Shown here piece after piece: positions 1 through 8,960 of a stretch of DNA of 64,000 nucleotides. The DNA lies in NCBI GenBank assembly GCA_965207025.1, contig OZ242258.1:186001-250000 (forward strand), written 5' to 3'. The translations under genes and the position numbers were made by a program. The notes under the pieces were generated by a model. That model saw only the letters and a program-made list of their open reading frames with translations. It was not told where the DNA came from and made no database searches. Numbering within the stretch: position 1 is the first letter of the stretch; every line of letters begins with the position of its first letter. The stretch comes from Bin87 sp034423595 (GTDB lineage Bacteria; Chloroflexota; Dehalococcoidia; Lucifugimonadales; UBA3495).

Positions 1-2
1 TG

Positions 3-1877
3 GTGCGGGACAAGACGCTGGTGGGTATCACGGAGATACGTGACGAGTCAGACCGCCGGGGAATCCGCGTGGTGATCGAGCTCTCCCGTAACGCGCAGGC
101 GACGGTGATTCTCAATAACTTGTACAAGCGGACGGCGTTGCGCCAATCGTTCAACGCCATAATGCTGGCGCTGGTGGACGGGCAGCCGCAGGAGTTGTCG
201 CTGAAGGATCTGATCCGCAACTTCATCCTGCACCGAGAAGAGGTAATCCGGCGACGGACGGAGTACCAGTTGGGCCGGGCCCGGGACCGGGCGCACATCG
301 TTGAGGGTTTGCTCAAGGCGCTGGATGCGATTGACGCGATAATTGAGACCATCCGCAACAGCCAGGACGTAGAGACGGCCCGCAATAACCTCGTTCAGGA
401 ATTTGACCTCACCGAGATCCAGGCGCAGGCCATCCTGGATATGCAACTGCGCCGGCTGGCCGCGCTGGAACGGCAGCGGTTGGACGAGGAATACAACGAC
501 CTGCTGGCGACGATAGCCCAGCTGGAAGACCTGTTGCAGAATCCGCAGAAGATTCGCAACGAGATCAAGAGGGAAACCCGCGAGGTGAAGCGGAAGCACG
601 CTAACGCCCGGCGCACGGTGATCCTCTCCGAAGAGTTGCAGGAACAGTCCATCGAGCAGTTCATCGTGCAAGAGGACGTGGTGGTCACGCTGAGCCAGCG
701 GGGTTACATCAAGCGGGTACCCATCAACACCTACCGGAACCAGCGGCGAGGTGGCAAAGGGGTGCGAGGAGCGAACAATCGGGACGACGACGCGGTGATG
801 CAGATTGCGGTGGTCAACACCCACGAGCAGTTGCTCTTCTTCACCAACAAGGGCCGGGTGTATCCGCTCAATGTGTACGAAACGCCGAACGATACGGGTC
901 GCACGGCGCGGGGAACGTTGCTGGTGAACCTGATACCGCTGCAACCGGGGGAGCAGGTGCAAACCATGCTGCCGGCCGACAGAGACGAATACAACAGTCT
1001 TTATATCTTCGCAACGCGCCAGGGGAGGGTCAACGCGCTACGTCCCGGCCAACTGAAAAACCTGCGAAAGTCAGGGTTGATCGCAATGAAAATACAGGAT
1101 GGCGACGAAATGATCGCCGTTCGCCCGGTCTCCGCCGACGCGTCAATCGTTTTGGTAACCGAACAGGGACAGGCTCTGCTGTGTCCGGTCAGCAGCATCC
1201 CGGAGCGCAACCGCAACGCGGCCGGCGTGATTGGGATGAAGTTCAAGGACGAGTTCAACGGAAAGGACCGGGTGGTGGCGATGGACGTGGTGAACAATCC
1301 GGAAGACGAGTTCCTGCTGGTGGTGAGCGAAAAGGGCTACGGAAAGGCGACTCCGTTGTACAACAGCAAGGGCGAGGCAGTGTATCGGGAGACTAACCGG
1401 GGTGGCATGGGCGTCAAAACCTTCGCGGTGGATCAGGGCGACAAGCCCACCGGTCCGGTGGTGGACGCCAAAGTCGTTACATCAGCGGAAATGAATGAGG
1501 AAGAAGGCCACGAGGTGTTCATCATCTCGGCGCAAGGCCAGGTGGTACGGATAGACTTAGCGGAGGTCAAGGTGGTAAACACCCGGCAGACCAAGGGAGT
1601 CATCATCTGGCGGGAACGCAGCGGGGATGACAGCGTGGTGTCCATCTACTGCTTCCGGGCGACCGACTACAGTAAGGATGACCCAACGCGGCAGGATGAG
1701 ACGGCGCCGGCAGGTTCCGCGCTGGCGGAGGCCGAAGCGGTGGCAGCGGTGGCCGATAGCCAATATGACGATGATGAAGAGTCGGAGCTGGATCAGGCCG
1801 AGTTGCCCGGCGAAGCGGATGAGGACGATGATGACGAACCCGAAACGCCGATGAACGGGCAGGGGACGCTGCTCTAA
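3..1877 (+). CDS. gyrA: DNA gyrase subunit A, 3' part (5' end outside window)
   Basis: Type II topoisomerase subunit that breaks and rejoins DNA; with GyrB it introduces negative supercoils using ATP. The visible 624 residues cover the end of the breakage-reunion domain, the long coiled-coil arm (about residues 75-205) and the C-terminal DNA-wrapping beta-pinwheel (about 220-560). The GyrA box QRRGGKG is at about residues 247-253, which separates GyrA from ParC. The catalytic tyrosine and the N-terminus lie off the left edge, so the GTG at base 3 is not the true start. The protein ends in a strongly acidic tail (about residues 585-615), a feature seen in some gyrases and thought to tune wrapping. 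Identity is secure; the fragment is simply cut by the window. Confidence 0.97.
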   Translation: MRDKTLVGITEIRDESDRRGIRVVIELSRNAQATVILNNLYKRTALRQSFNAIMLALVDGQPQELSLKDLIRNFILHREEVIRRRTEYQLGRARDRAHIVEGLLKALDAIDAIIETIRNSQDVETARNNLVQEFDLTEIQAQAILDMQLRRLAALERQRLDEEYNDLLATIAQLEDLLQNPQKIRNEIKRETREVKRKHANARRTVILSEELQEQSIEQFIVQEDVVVTLSQRGYIKRVPINTYRNQRRGGKGVRGANNRDDDAVMQIAVVNTHEQLLFFTNKGRVYPLNVYETPNDTGRTARGTLLVNLIPLQPGEQVQTMLPADRDEYNSLYIFATRQGRVNALRPGQLKNLRKSGLIAMKIQDGDEMIAVRPVSADASIVLVTEQGQALLCPVSSIPERNRNAAGVIGMKFKDEFNGKDRVVAMDVVNNPEDEFLLVVSEKGYGKATPLYNSKGEAVYRETNRGGMGVKTFAVDQGDKPTGPVVDAKVVTSAEMNEEEGHEVFIISAQGQVVRIDLAEVKVVNTRQTKGVIIWRERSGDDSVVSIYCFRATDYSKDDPTRQDETAPAGSALAEAEAVAAVADSQYDDDEESELDQAELPGEADEDDDDEPETPMNGQGTLL

Positions 1878-1892
1878 AGGTGATGGCACGTT

Positions 1893-1920
1893 GTAAGGGC
1901 GAATAATTATTCGCCCCTAC
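1893..1920. repeat. Short palindromic repeat, family A copy 1
   Basis: Near-perfect palindrome with arms GTAAGGGCGAAT and ATTCGCCCCTAC, directly after gyrA. The outer arms match other intergenic copies in this window while the centre varies. It could form a hairpin in RNA and help end gyrA transcripts, but it has no following T-run. Confidence 0.75.
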
Positions 1921-1962
1921 GTTGTCGCATGCACCGATTCTCAACACTCAGGATCATTCCAA

Positions 1963-2643
1963 ATGCAATTAGTTATGGTGCATGGCTCCGGCCAGAACGA
2001 ACTCACCTATCACTATCAGACAGCGGAATTCGCTGATGCCGACGCGGTGAACCTGCCGGGACATCCCGACGGGGAACCGAGGGACAGCATCGGCGGCTAC
2101 GTGGACTGGCTGCGGGAGTACGCCGTTGGAAACGGCTATCTGCCGTTCGTGCTGTTCGGGCACTCAATGGGAGGGGCAATTGCGCTGGACTACGCGCTGC
2201 GGTTTCCTGAGGATCTGGCCGGGTTGGTCCTGATTGGCACAGGAGCACGCCTGCGTGTGCATCCGGACTACTTGAACCGGTGCCTGGATAACGCGCAGTG
2301 GTGGGCAGAGGCACCGGGATATTACGAGGCTATCAACCGGGAACTGGCGCCTCAGCTGGCGGAACGAGCCTTGCAGTCCGGCCCCATGGTGGAACACAAC
2401 GACTTATCTTGCTGCGACAAGTTCGACGTAATGGAGCGGGTGAAGGAGATCGCCATACCATCCCTGGTGATTGTGGGCGCGGATGACGTGATGACGCCGG
2501 TGCGATACGCGGAGTACCTGGGACGGGAGTTGCAGGACGCTGAGGTGGTGGTAGTGGCGAATTCAGGCCATTTTGTTACTTTGGAGCAGCCTGAAGCGGT
2601 CAACGCGGCAGTGGCGCGATTTCTGGAGCGGCTGGGCGGATAA
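1963..2643 (+). CDS. Alpha/beta hydrolase
   Basis: A 226-residue alpha/beta-hydrolase fold protein, probably a cytoplasmic esterase or related hydrolase. The nucleophile elbow GHSMGG holds the predicted catalytic serine at about residue 68. The acid is probably the aspartate in VGADDVMTP, and the histidine is in NSGHFVTLEQPE near the C-terminus, so the triad looks complete. The N-terminus MQLVMVHGSG includes the usual oxyanion strand HGSG, so the protein starts right at the fold without a signal peptide. No clear Shine-Dalgarno sequence is seen. Substrate cannot be deduced. Confidence 0.85.
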   Translation: MQLVMVHGSGQNELTYHYQTAEFADADAVNLPGHPDGEPRDSIGGYVDWLREYAVGNGYLPFVLFGHSMGGAIALDYALRFPEDLAGLVLIGTGARLRVHPDYLNRCLDNAQWWAEAPGYYEAINRELAPQLAERALQSGPMVEHNDLSCCDKFDVMERVKEIAIPSLVIVGADDVMTPVRYAEYLGRELQDAEVVVVANSGHFVTLEQPEAVNAAVARFLERLGG

Positions 2644-2688
2644 CGCCGCCGCGAGATACGCCCTTTCGTTTCGGCTGATGCTGGTATT

Positions 2689-4935
2689 ATGTGGCCATCC
2701 GCGATGGCGCCTGCCGCAGAACCAGCGATGACTAACCAAGCGTACACGCCCGATAACCTCCGATTGGCAGCTTCCCTCGAAGCGTTTTACGCCGGACATT
2801 CCGATGCCGAAGGGTTGCCGGTGGCCCGACGAGTGGCGATGGCCGCGGCGGATTTGCTGCCCCACGAACCGGGCGCGGAGCCGGCCGTGGTGAATGTGGC
2901 GGCGTTGTTCCACCTGGCTGGGAGGTTGGACGACCCGGCGCGGGCTCAGGCGTCCGCCACCGTCGCAACGGCCTGGCTGCGGGGCGCCAGCGCCCCGGAT
3001 TGGTTTGTGGAGTCGACGCGCTCCGCCATACTGGGAGCATGGGGCGTCGGCGACCCATCTGCCGATGGGACGTTGCTTTGGCACGCCGCGAAACTTGATC
3101 TAGCCAACGTGGAGCGGCATGCGGACTACGTCAAGGACGTTCCTGCGGGGACCGGAGCGAGGGCGACGTATCTATCTGAGTACAGACGAGAGTATCTGAC
3201 GCCAGCGTTGCAATTGGGCGTGCAATTGACCATGCCGGCGGCGTTCGAGATTTATCGGGACAGGATATCAAGGTTGGCAGAATGGTTGGACGATCAAGAC
3301 GCCAGCCTGATTCCCTTAGATTGGAGGCGGCTTGCGGAGGTGGCGGACATCGAACGGGGGGTGGAACGGCTGTTGGAAGGCGAGGACCCGGCGTTGGTCC
3401 GCTCCGAGATGCCACAGGGAGGGCTGCCGTATGCGGAGTACCGAGGCCGACAGCGAGCGATCATTGCCGGCAGCCACGAGCGTATCCTGGAGCTGACCCA
3501 CGACCGGATCGAGGCGTCGCGCAACGTGGCGGCAGAGAAATACCTGGAGAGCGACACCATCCATAAGCCGGCGGTTGAAGAGAACCTGTTTGTGGGCGCG
3601 CGGCGAAAGGCGAGGGCACTGGGCCTGTCTTCAGAGACGGCGGAGGACATAGCGCGGCTGCTTTTATCCAACGCCCGGGAGGTTCAGGAGCGGACGCTGA
3701 ATGACATAGCCCAACGATTGAGTCGCTTGCACGGACAGATACTGGACGCCGATTCGCCGGAGACGCGGACGGAAGAGGCGGACATCGCCATACCTTCGCT
3801 GGTAGTGCGCACCGGCGACCAGCCGTTGGCCCGGGAGAACGAGCTGATCAAGGAGTTGCGGGTCACGGGACTGAACGAGGCATATCCGGAGCAGCGGGAG
3901 CGATTCGCGCAGTGGTTCGATTCACCGCACCCATACATCCTGACCGGGCAGATTGTCGGAAGTCGGGACGCAGACCTGTTTATGCAGGCGCTTGCGGATG
4001 GCGAACGGTGCAAGGTGGTAGCGACGATTGCCACCGACGGGCCGATGCACTTGGGACACGCAGCGTTGGGGAACCTACTGTTCTATTTCCAATCGCTGGG
4101 GGCGGAGGTGGTTCTGGCGTTTCGGGACGAAGCAGATTCCCGCAGCATAGCAAGGCGGGAGATGCTGGAACGTCTGCTGGAAATGGCGGCGGGAGGGCTG
4201 GACATTGAGCGGGCAGACGCTTACTTGCAATTGGACCGGCCCGCAGTGGTGGAAACGGCGTTCCAGTTGGGGCAGGCTATCCCGCTCAGCGTATTCAACT
4301 CGGCGTTGGGGCTTCGGTTGAGCAGCAGCGCGACGGACACCTTCCTGCCGCTGCTGCGGTTGTCGGACATTCTTCAGGTCCAGCGGTCCGCATCCGGAGG
4401 GCCATGCCGGACGCTGGTGATTGATGGCATCGGCGGGGACGTGTACGTTCGGATAGCGCGAAATATTGCGGACAAATTCGGGTTCACCAGACCGTCGGCG
4501 CTGTATATGCGGCCTATGCGCAGTTTGACTACTTACGACGACCCGGCCACGGGGAGCGCGGTAGAGGTGATGACCAACTTGGTGCCCCAGGGCCGCATCG
4601 CGTATGACGACGCGGCGGAGGACGTTCGGCGCAAGATCGGACGGGCTTACACCGGCGGCCGGCGGACGATGGAGGAACAGCGCGAACTGGGCGGCAATCC
4701 CGACCCGAGAATTTGCAGCGTGTCCAGTCTGCACGCGTTTCACTGTGCGCCGGATCCAGGCGCGTACGCAGCGATACAGGAACGGTGTCGGTCCGGGGAT
4801 TTGCTCTGCGGCGAGTGCAAGGTGACGGCAGTGGATAAACTGCTAGAATACTTTGAGCAACGTCATCAAGCGCGGTCTCGCCTGCCGGAGTCAGTGAGCG
4901 AGCGCGCCCGAGCCCTGGCAGGTATAGTCAGATAA
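2689..4935 (+). CDS. HD-like / chorismate mutase-like / archaeal-type TrpRS-like fusion
   Basis: A 748-residue protein with three parts. Residues about 40-200 look like an HD phosphohydrolase fold, but the HD pair reads HL (FHLAGR, 74-79), so metal binding is probably lost. Residues about 255-345 resemble an AroQ-type chorismate mutase (ERILELTHDRIEASRNVAAEK, then a PAVEEN segment). Residues about 410-725 resemble archaeal/eukaryotic-type tryptophanyl-tRNA synthetase: HIGH-type motif HLGH (454-457), AYTGGRRTMEEQRELGGNPD (653-672) and a C-terminal LLCGECK. The KMSKS position appears to read VMTNL (about 628-632), and GIDQD appears as GIGGD, so normal aminoacylation is doubtful. It ends 22 bp before trpS. 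A role in tryptophan/aromatic amino acid sensing or synthesis is inference. The start is uncertain (ATG options at 2689, 2704, 2728); none has a clear ribosome site. Confidence 0.7.
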   Translation: MWPSAMAPAAEPAMTNQAYTPDNLRLAASLEAFYAGHSDAEGLPVARRVAMAAADLLPHEPGAEPAVVNVAALFHLAGRLDDPARAQASATVATAWLRGASAPDWFVESTRSAILGAWGVGDPSADGTLLWHAAKLDLANVERHADYVKDVPAGTGARATYLSEYRREYLTPALQLGVQLTMPAAFEIYRDRISRLAEWLDDQDASLIPLDWRRLAEVADIERGVERLLEGEDPALVRSEMPQGGLPYAEYRGRQRAIIAGSHERILELTHDRIEASRNVAAEKYLESDTIHKPAVEENLFVGARRKARALGLSSETAEDIARLLLSNAREVQERTLNDIAQRLSRLHGQILDADSPETRTEEADIAIPSLVVRTGDQPLARENELIKELRVTGLNEAYPEQRERFAQWFDSPHPYILTGQIVGSRDADLFMQALADGERCKVVATIATDGPMHLGHAALGNLLFYFQSLGAEVVLAFRDEADSRSIARREMLERLLEMAAGGLDIERADAYLQLDRPAVVETAFQLGQAIPLSVFNSALGLRLSSSATDTFLPLLRLSDILQVQRSASGGPCRTLVIDGIGGDVYVRIARNIADKFGFTRPSALYMRPMRSLTTYDDPATGSAVEVMTNLVPQGRIAYDDAAEDVRRKIGRAYTGGRRTMEEQRELGGNPDPRICSVSSLHAFHCAPDPGAYAAIQERCRSGDLLCGECKVTAVDKLLEYFEQRHQARSRLPESVSERARALAGIVR

Positions 4936-4957
4936 ATCATTGGGAGACTTGGGAACA

Positions 4958-5974
4958 ATGTCAGACCAGCAACGTATTCTCACTGGTATGAGGCCGACTG
5001 GACAATTGCATCTTGGGCACTATCTGGGGGCGCTGGAAAACTGGATAGAGATGCAGCACGAGTATGAGTGCTTTTTCCTGATTGCGGATTACCAGGCGAT
5101 GGGCGATCACCTGGACGACATCGGCCTGATCCAGCGGTCGGTGATTGAGGTCGCGACGGACTGGCTGGCCGTTGGGCTGGATCCGGAGAAGTCGGCGTTT
5201 GTGATCCAGAGCTACGTGCCGGAGCATGCGGAGTTGACAATGTACTTCTCGATGCTGATGCCGCTGAATCAGCACCAGAAGAATCCGACCTTGCGCGCTG
5301 AAACGGAACAATTGGAAGCGGAGAACCAGAACATCACTTTAGGGTTTTTCAACTATCCAATCAGCCAGGCCGCCGATATTCTGTTGCCTAAGGCGCACCT
5401 GGTGCCAGTGGGGGAGGACCAGGTGCCGCACATTGAGTACACCCGCAACGTGGCGCGGCGGTTCAACCGATTGTACGGCGAGGTGTTTCCGGTGCCCAGA
5501 GCCCGGGTTGGACGGGTGCCGCGGCTGGTGGGCACGGACGGTCAGGCGAAGATGAGTAAGAGCCTGAACAACACGATCTATCTGGCCGATGGCCCGGAAG
5601 AGGTGGAAAACCGAGTACGCCGCATGGTGACGGATATTACCGGCCAAAATCCCCGATTGCGAGCGACTGATCCCGGCGTGGTGGAGTACAACCCGGCCTT
5701 CCTGTATCACGATTCCTTCAACGACGACCAGGACGAAGTGGCTGAGTTGAAGGAACGGTACGAGGCCGGAACGGTCAGCGACCGCGAGGTGAAGGAAAGG
5801 CTCACCGACGCCATCAATCGGTTCCTGGAACCGATTCGGGAGCGGCGAGCGTGGTATGAGGAGCATCCCGATTACGTGCGGGACGTTCTGGTGTCGGGCA
5901 CGGAGCGGGAACGGGCCATCGCGCAGGAAACGATGGAGGGCGTGCGGAAGGCGATGCAGGTGGTGTACACCTAG
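4958..5974 (+). CDS. trpS: Tryptophanyl-tRNA synthetase
   Basis: Class Ic aminoacyl-tRNA synthetase that charges tRNA-Trp. The 338-residue protein has the normal bacterial length. The HIGH-type motif is HLGH (TGQLHLGHYLGAL) and the KMSKS loop is intact (GQAKMSKSLNNTIYLAD). ATG 4958 is preferred over an in-frame TTG at 4940 because the family normally begins just before the RILTGMRPTG segment and GGAG lies upstream. It follows the TrpRS-like fusion gene by 22 bp and is probably cotranscribed with it. Because this copy has all signature motifs, it is presumably the housekeeping enzyme. Confidence 0.96.
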   Translation: MSDQQRILTGMRPTGQLHLGHYLGALENWIEMQHEYECFFLIADYQAMGDHLDDIGLIQRSVIEVATDWLAVGLDPEKSAFVIQSYVPEHAELTMYFSMLMPLNQHQKNPTLRAETEQLEAENQNITLGFFNYPISQAADILLPKAHLVPVGEDQVPHIEYTRNVARRFNRLYGEVFPVPRARVGRVPRLVGTDGQAKMSKSLNNTIYLADGPEEVENRVRRMVTDITGQNPRLRATDPGVVEYNPAFLYHDSFNDDQDEVAELKERYEAGTVSDREVKERLTDAINRFLEPIRERRAWYEEHPDYVRDVLVSGTERERAIAQETMEGVRKAMQVVYT

Positions 5975-6009
5975 CCGGGGAATCAAAAAGCAGGCATGGC
6001 AACATCGAA

Positions 6010-6705
6010 ATGGCTACCGAGGAGATCATCACTTTCGACGACCTGATGGGTTTGCTGGAACGTAACCCGGAATATCGGGAGCGGTTGCGTCAACAGATTC
6101 TGGACGAAGAATTCCGCCGATTGCCGGCACAGATGATTGCGCTGACGGAACGGGTGGATGCTCTGACCGAGCAAGTTAGCCTGTTGACAGTCCAGATGCG
6201 GGATGTGGTAACGCGACTGGACCACCACGACGTGCAACTGGCCAGGTTGATAGGCGACGAAGCGGAGCGCCGGGTTCAAAGGAACGCTCCGGGCTATTTC
6301 GGTCACCTACTCCGGCGCATCCGAGTAATTGCTCCCGCCGAGTTGGCCGACACGATTGACGATGCCATTGACTCCGGCAGTCTTGATGAAGCAGACCGGG
6401 TCCAGCTAATGGCGTTAGACGTTCCGGTGCGCGGCCTTGACCGCAGAACCGGAGAACGCACCTACCTGGCCGTTGAAGTGTCGGCCGGCGTTGGGAGGCA
6501 CGATATCGAGCGCGCCGCAACCAGGGCCGGTTTATTGGAAAAACTGACCGGGCACCCAGCCTGGGCAGTCGTTGCTGGCTACTCGATAGCTCCTGCATAT
6601 CGCTATATGGCTGCCGAACAGGGTGTAACGGTCACCATGGTTCCGCCACCTGATCCGGGGGAGCCGGAGTTGCCCACCGACATCAAAGCTGAACCGATAC
6701 CATAA
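6010..6705 (+). CDS. Coiled-coil plus PD-(D/E)XK-like domain protein, unknown function
   Basis: A 231-residue protein. Residues about 25-80 form a helical, probably coiled-coil segment (RLPAQMIALTERVDALTEQV). The C-terminal half (about 110-215) has the pattern of the nuclease-like domain often seen in Chloroflexi and cyanobacterial DUF3782-type proteins: VPVRGLDRRTGERTYLAVEVS followed by a helix RHDIERAATRAGLLEKL. The Glu in LAVEVS fits the E-x-K site, but no lysine follows, so nuclease activity is doubtful. It lies 35 bp after trpS in the same direction. Family assignment is by pattern only. Confidence 0.6.
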   Translation: MATEEIITFDDLMGLLERNPEYRERLRQQILDEEFRRLPAQMIALTERVDALTEQVSLLTVQMRDVVTRLDHHDVQLARLIGDEAERRVQRNAPGYFGHLLRRIRVIAPAELADTIDDAIDSGSLDEADRVQLMALDVPVRGLDRRTGERTYLAVEVSAGVGRHDIERAATRAGLLEKLTGHPAWAVVAGYSIAPAYRYMAAEQGVTVTMVPPPDPGEPELPTDIKAEPIP

Positions 6706-6736
6706 ATCCCAGCCTACACGGGGATCAGTTAAGAGC

Positions 6737-7546
6737 GTGACACGTCAGCCGATTCAGTTTGGACGCCTGATGTATGTACTGCCTGAACCGATACTCGAAG
6801 ATGTGAGTGGCATGATCACGCCCGATTGCCCACAATGCGGTGGGCCAATGAGAGTTAAAGTCGCCCGCCGGGGCCCGAATCCGGGGGGCGAGTTCTGGGG
6901 CTGCAATGCCTTTCGCACCCGCAATTGTCGCGGCACCCATGACGTTCCTAGGCAGGAATGGGATTGGTTCGGTTTCGTCCGTATTCCGGTCAGCATAATC
7001 AGGAACGCACACGGCTTACACTACAGAGAGATCGAGGATTTCTTTGATTACGAGCGCGGCGCAGACGGTATTATCGGTGGCTACGATGATTTTGACCACG
7101 ATATGGCCTACTTTGAGCAATCTATGGAAGCGGAAAATCGTTACTGGGACAACATTAATGCTGCGGAAATCGATCAGGTCTTGAATGACAATGCCTTTGG
7201 TTATTCATTAGCCAGCAAGATACTGGAGGCCGCGCGCAGGTTCGGATTGTATGGCCAATCACGCGAGGCCATCGCATTCGCCATAACGGAAAACTTTGCC
7301 GGCAGCGCTCGCCGAAAAATGACCAGTTTGACACCTGACTATCCAGAAGAACGGGAATACGGTGTTGTTTATCTGGACGACGGTAGTGCGCTTGGATTCA
7401 ATCGTACTACACTTGGGGTACAGATGTTGAACGCTGACGGCGAGTTTCTATCTACAATGTTACGCGCAGACGATTTCACGTACATTGCCGAGTACTTTTC
7501 GAAAAACTTTGGGGCTCACGCGCAGGCATCAGTCAACTACCTGTAA
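6737..7546 (+). CDS. Protein with topoisomerase-type C4 zinc ribbon, unknown function
   Basis: A 269-residue protein that starts at GTG. Residues about 31-66 match the C4 zinc finger of bacterial topoisomerase I C-termini: CPQCGGPM, then a GGEFWGC segment, then NCRGTHDV. This suggests DNA or RNA binding. The rest (about 70-269) is acidic with no motif I recognise; it holds a FDYERGADGIIGGYDDFDHDM stretch and a C-terminal beta-rich part. No topoisomerase catalytic domain is present, so it is not a truncated topA. It shares its direction with the upstream PD-(D/E)XK-like gene (31-bp gap). Confidence 0.6.
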   Translation: MTRQPIQFGRLMYVLPEPILEDVSGMITPDCPQCGGPMRVKVARRGPNPGGEFWGCNAFRTRNCRGTHDVPRQEWDWFGFVRIPVSIIRNAHGLHYREIEDFFDYERGADGIIGGYDDFDHDMAYFEQSMEAENRYWDNINAAEIDQVLNDNAFGYSLASKILEAARRFGLYGQSREAIAFAITENFAGSARRKMTSLTPDYPEEREYGVVYLDDGSALGFNRTTLGVQMLNADGEFLSTMLRADDFTYIAEYFSKNFGAHAQASVNYL

Positions 7547-7595
7547 CATTGCATCCGCTTTCTGTCCTAATTCATTGCCAACCGGAGGGAACGAT

Positions 7596-8825
7596 ATGGC
7601 AGGTAATCCACGAGACAAGTATTGCATTGTAGGCGTTGGCGAGACCGAGTACAGCCGCGCCTCGGGGCGCACCACACGGGCGTTGGGAGCCGAGGCTATC
7701 CGCAACGCGATGAACGACGCCGGCCTGACGCCCGACGATGTGGACGGGATGCTCAGCTACCACGGCGGCGATTCAACGCCATCCACGTCCATCCAGTATG
7801 ACCTGGGGCTGCGGCCCAATTTCTACATGGACTGCTCCGGTGGAGGCTCGTCCACAGAGGCGCTGGTGGGGCTGGCAATCGGGGCGATTGAGGCCGGGAT
7901 GTGCGACGTGGTTGCCATCTTTCGGTCCATGAACGGCTACTCAAACGTGCGCATCGGCGGGACGGGGGCTCGGGCATCCGCGCCGATCGGGGGACTGGAC
8001 CTGATGAAGCGCCCCTATGGGTTGATCAGCGCGGTCCAGCAATTTGCTTACACGTTCACGCGCCACATGGCAGAGTACGGCGTGAAATCCGAAGATTTGG
8101 CGGCGATCAAGGTCGCCCATTCCATTCACGCGTCCAACAATCCCAAGGCGCTGATGAAGCACCGGGTAAGCGTGGACGACGTGGTGAACTCGCGGTGGAT
8201 TATCCGGCCGGTGGCGCACCTGCTGGACTGCTGCCTGGAAACCGACAACGCGACTTGCGTGATCGTTACCTCAGCCGAACGGGCGCGCGATCTCAAGCAC
8301 AAGCGGGTGTACATAAAAGGCGTTCAGGGTCGAGGCACCAAGCCGGGCGGAGACTTCCACTACCAGCACGGGCCGATCACGCGGGTGGCCGGCCACTACG
8401 TTGGCCCGCGCGTGTTCGACCTGGCCGGCGTGAAGCACGAGGACGTTGACATAACCGGCTGCTACGACGCCTTCACCTACACCGTGTTGTTGCAGTTCGA
8501 GGACTACGGCTGGTGCGAGAAGGGTGAGGGCAAGGACTACGTTACCAGCGGCATCATCAACCTGGGCGGCAAACGCCCCAACAACCTGAGCGGCGGCCAC
8601 CTCTGCGAGGGCTACACCCACGGCATGAACATGGTCATTGAGAACGTGCGACAGTTGCGCGGCACGGTTGACGACTACTGCCCCGGCGCCCTGGAAGGCG
8701 ACCACACCTACGACTACGCCGAGGGCGGATGCCGACAGGTGAAGGACGCCAAGATCAGCATGAACATGGGTTGGGGAACCCCGGCGGTGGGCAGTTCTCT
8801 GATCATGGGCAACGTGCTGAGCTAG
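7596..8825 (+). CDS. Thiolase-like protein (SCP-x / lipid-transfer type)
   Basis: A 409-residue thiolase-superfamily protein. The start ATG 7596 has a strong GGAGG eight bases upstream, although the frame is open further up. The N-terminal IVGVGETEYSR and the DDVDGMLSY segment are typical of the lipid-transfer/SCP-x branch. The usual nucleophile region reads MDCSGGGSSTEAL, and the C-terminal thiolase motif reads LCEGYTHGMN rather than HPxGATG, so classical thiolysis is uncertain. Such proteins work with a DUF35 partner, encoded here 135 bp downstream; in steroid side-chain degradation the related Ltp2-ChsH2 pair is a retro-aldolase. An acyl-CoA role is likely, substrate unknown. Confidence 0.82.
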   Translation: MAGNPRDKYCIVGVGETEYSRASGRTTRALGAEAIRNAMNDAGLTPDDVDGMLSYHGGDSTPSTSIQYDLGLRPNFYMDCSGGGSSTEALVGLAIGAIEAGMCDVVAIFRSMNGYSNVRIGGTGARASAPIGGLDLMKRPYGLISAVQQFAYTFTRHMAEYGVKSEDLAAIKVAHSIHASNNPKALMKHRVSVDDVVNSRWIIRPVAHLLDCCLETDNATCVIVTSAERARDLKHKRVYIKGVQGRGTKPGGDFHYQHGPITRVAGHYVGPRVFDLAGVKHEDVDITGCYDAFTYTVLLQFEDYGWCEKGEGKDYVTSGIINLGGKRPNNLSGGHLCEGYTHGMNMVIENVRQLRGTVDDYCPGALEGDHTYDYAEGGCRQVKDAKISMNMGWGTPAVGSSLIMGNVLS

Positions 8826-8862
8826 ACGCTGGACGATCGCAAGGGCCATTAGACCCTCTGAT

Positions 8863-8926
8863 GTTGAGCCTGCCGAACCATGTCAAGTACGGCAGAGACT
8901 TCCTTCGACAGGCTCAGGACGAGCGG
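8863..8926. repeat. Inverted repeat, family C copy 1 (both arms)
   Basis: Arms TTGAGCCTGCCGAA (from 8863) and TTCGACAGGCTCAGG (near 8904) are inverted relative to each other, and the right arm continues into ACGAGCGG. This short repeat recurs at 38358, 41151, 42933 and, within a gene, at 43688. It lies between the thiolase-like and DUF35 genes. Confidence 0.7.
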
Positions 8927-8960
8927 GTAAGGCCAACGGAATATAACCCGGAGAAGAACA

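Noticed and set aside
2689..4935. Reading the TrpRS-like fusion as a second working TrpRS for antibiotic resistance
   Set aside because: Resistance-type second TrpRS enzymes keep KMSKS and are not fused to chorismate mutase-like regions; here that motif appears lost.
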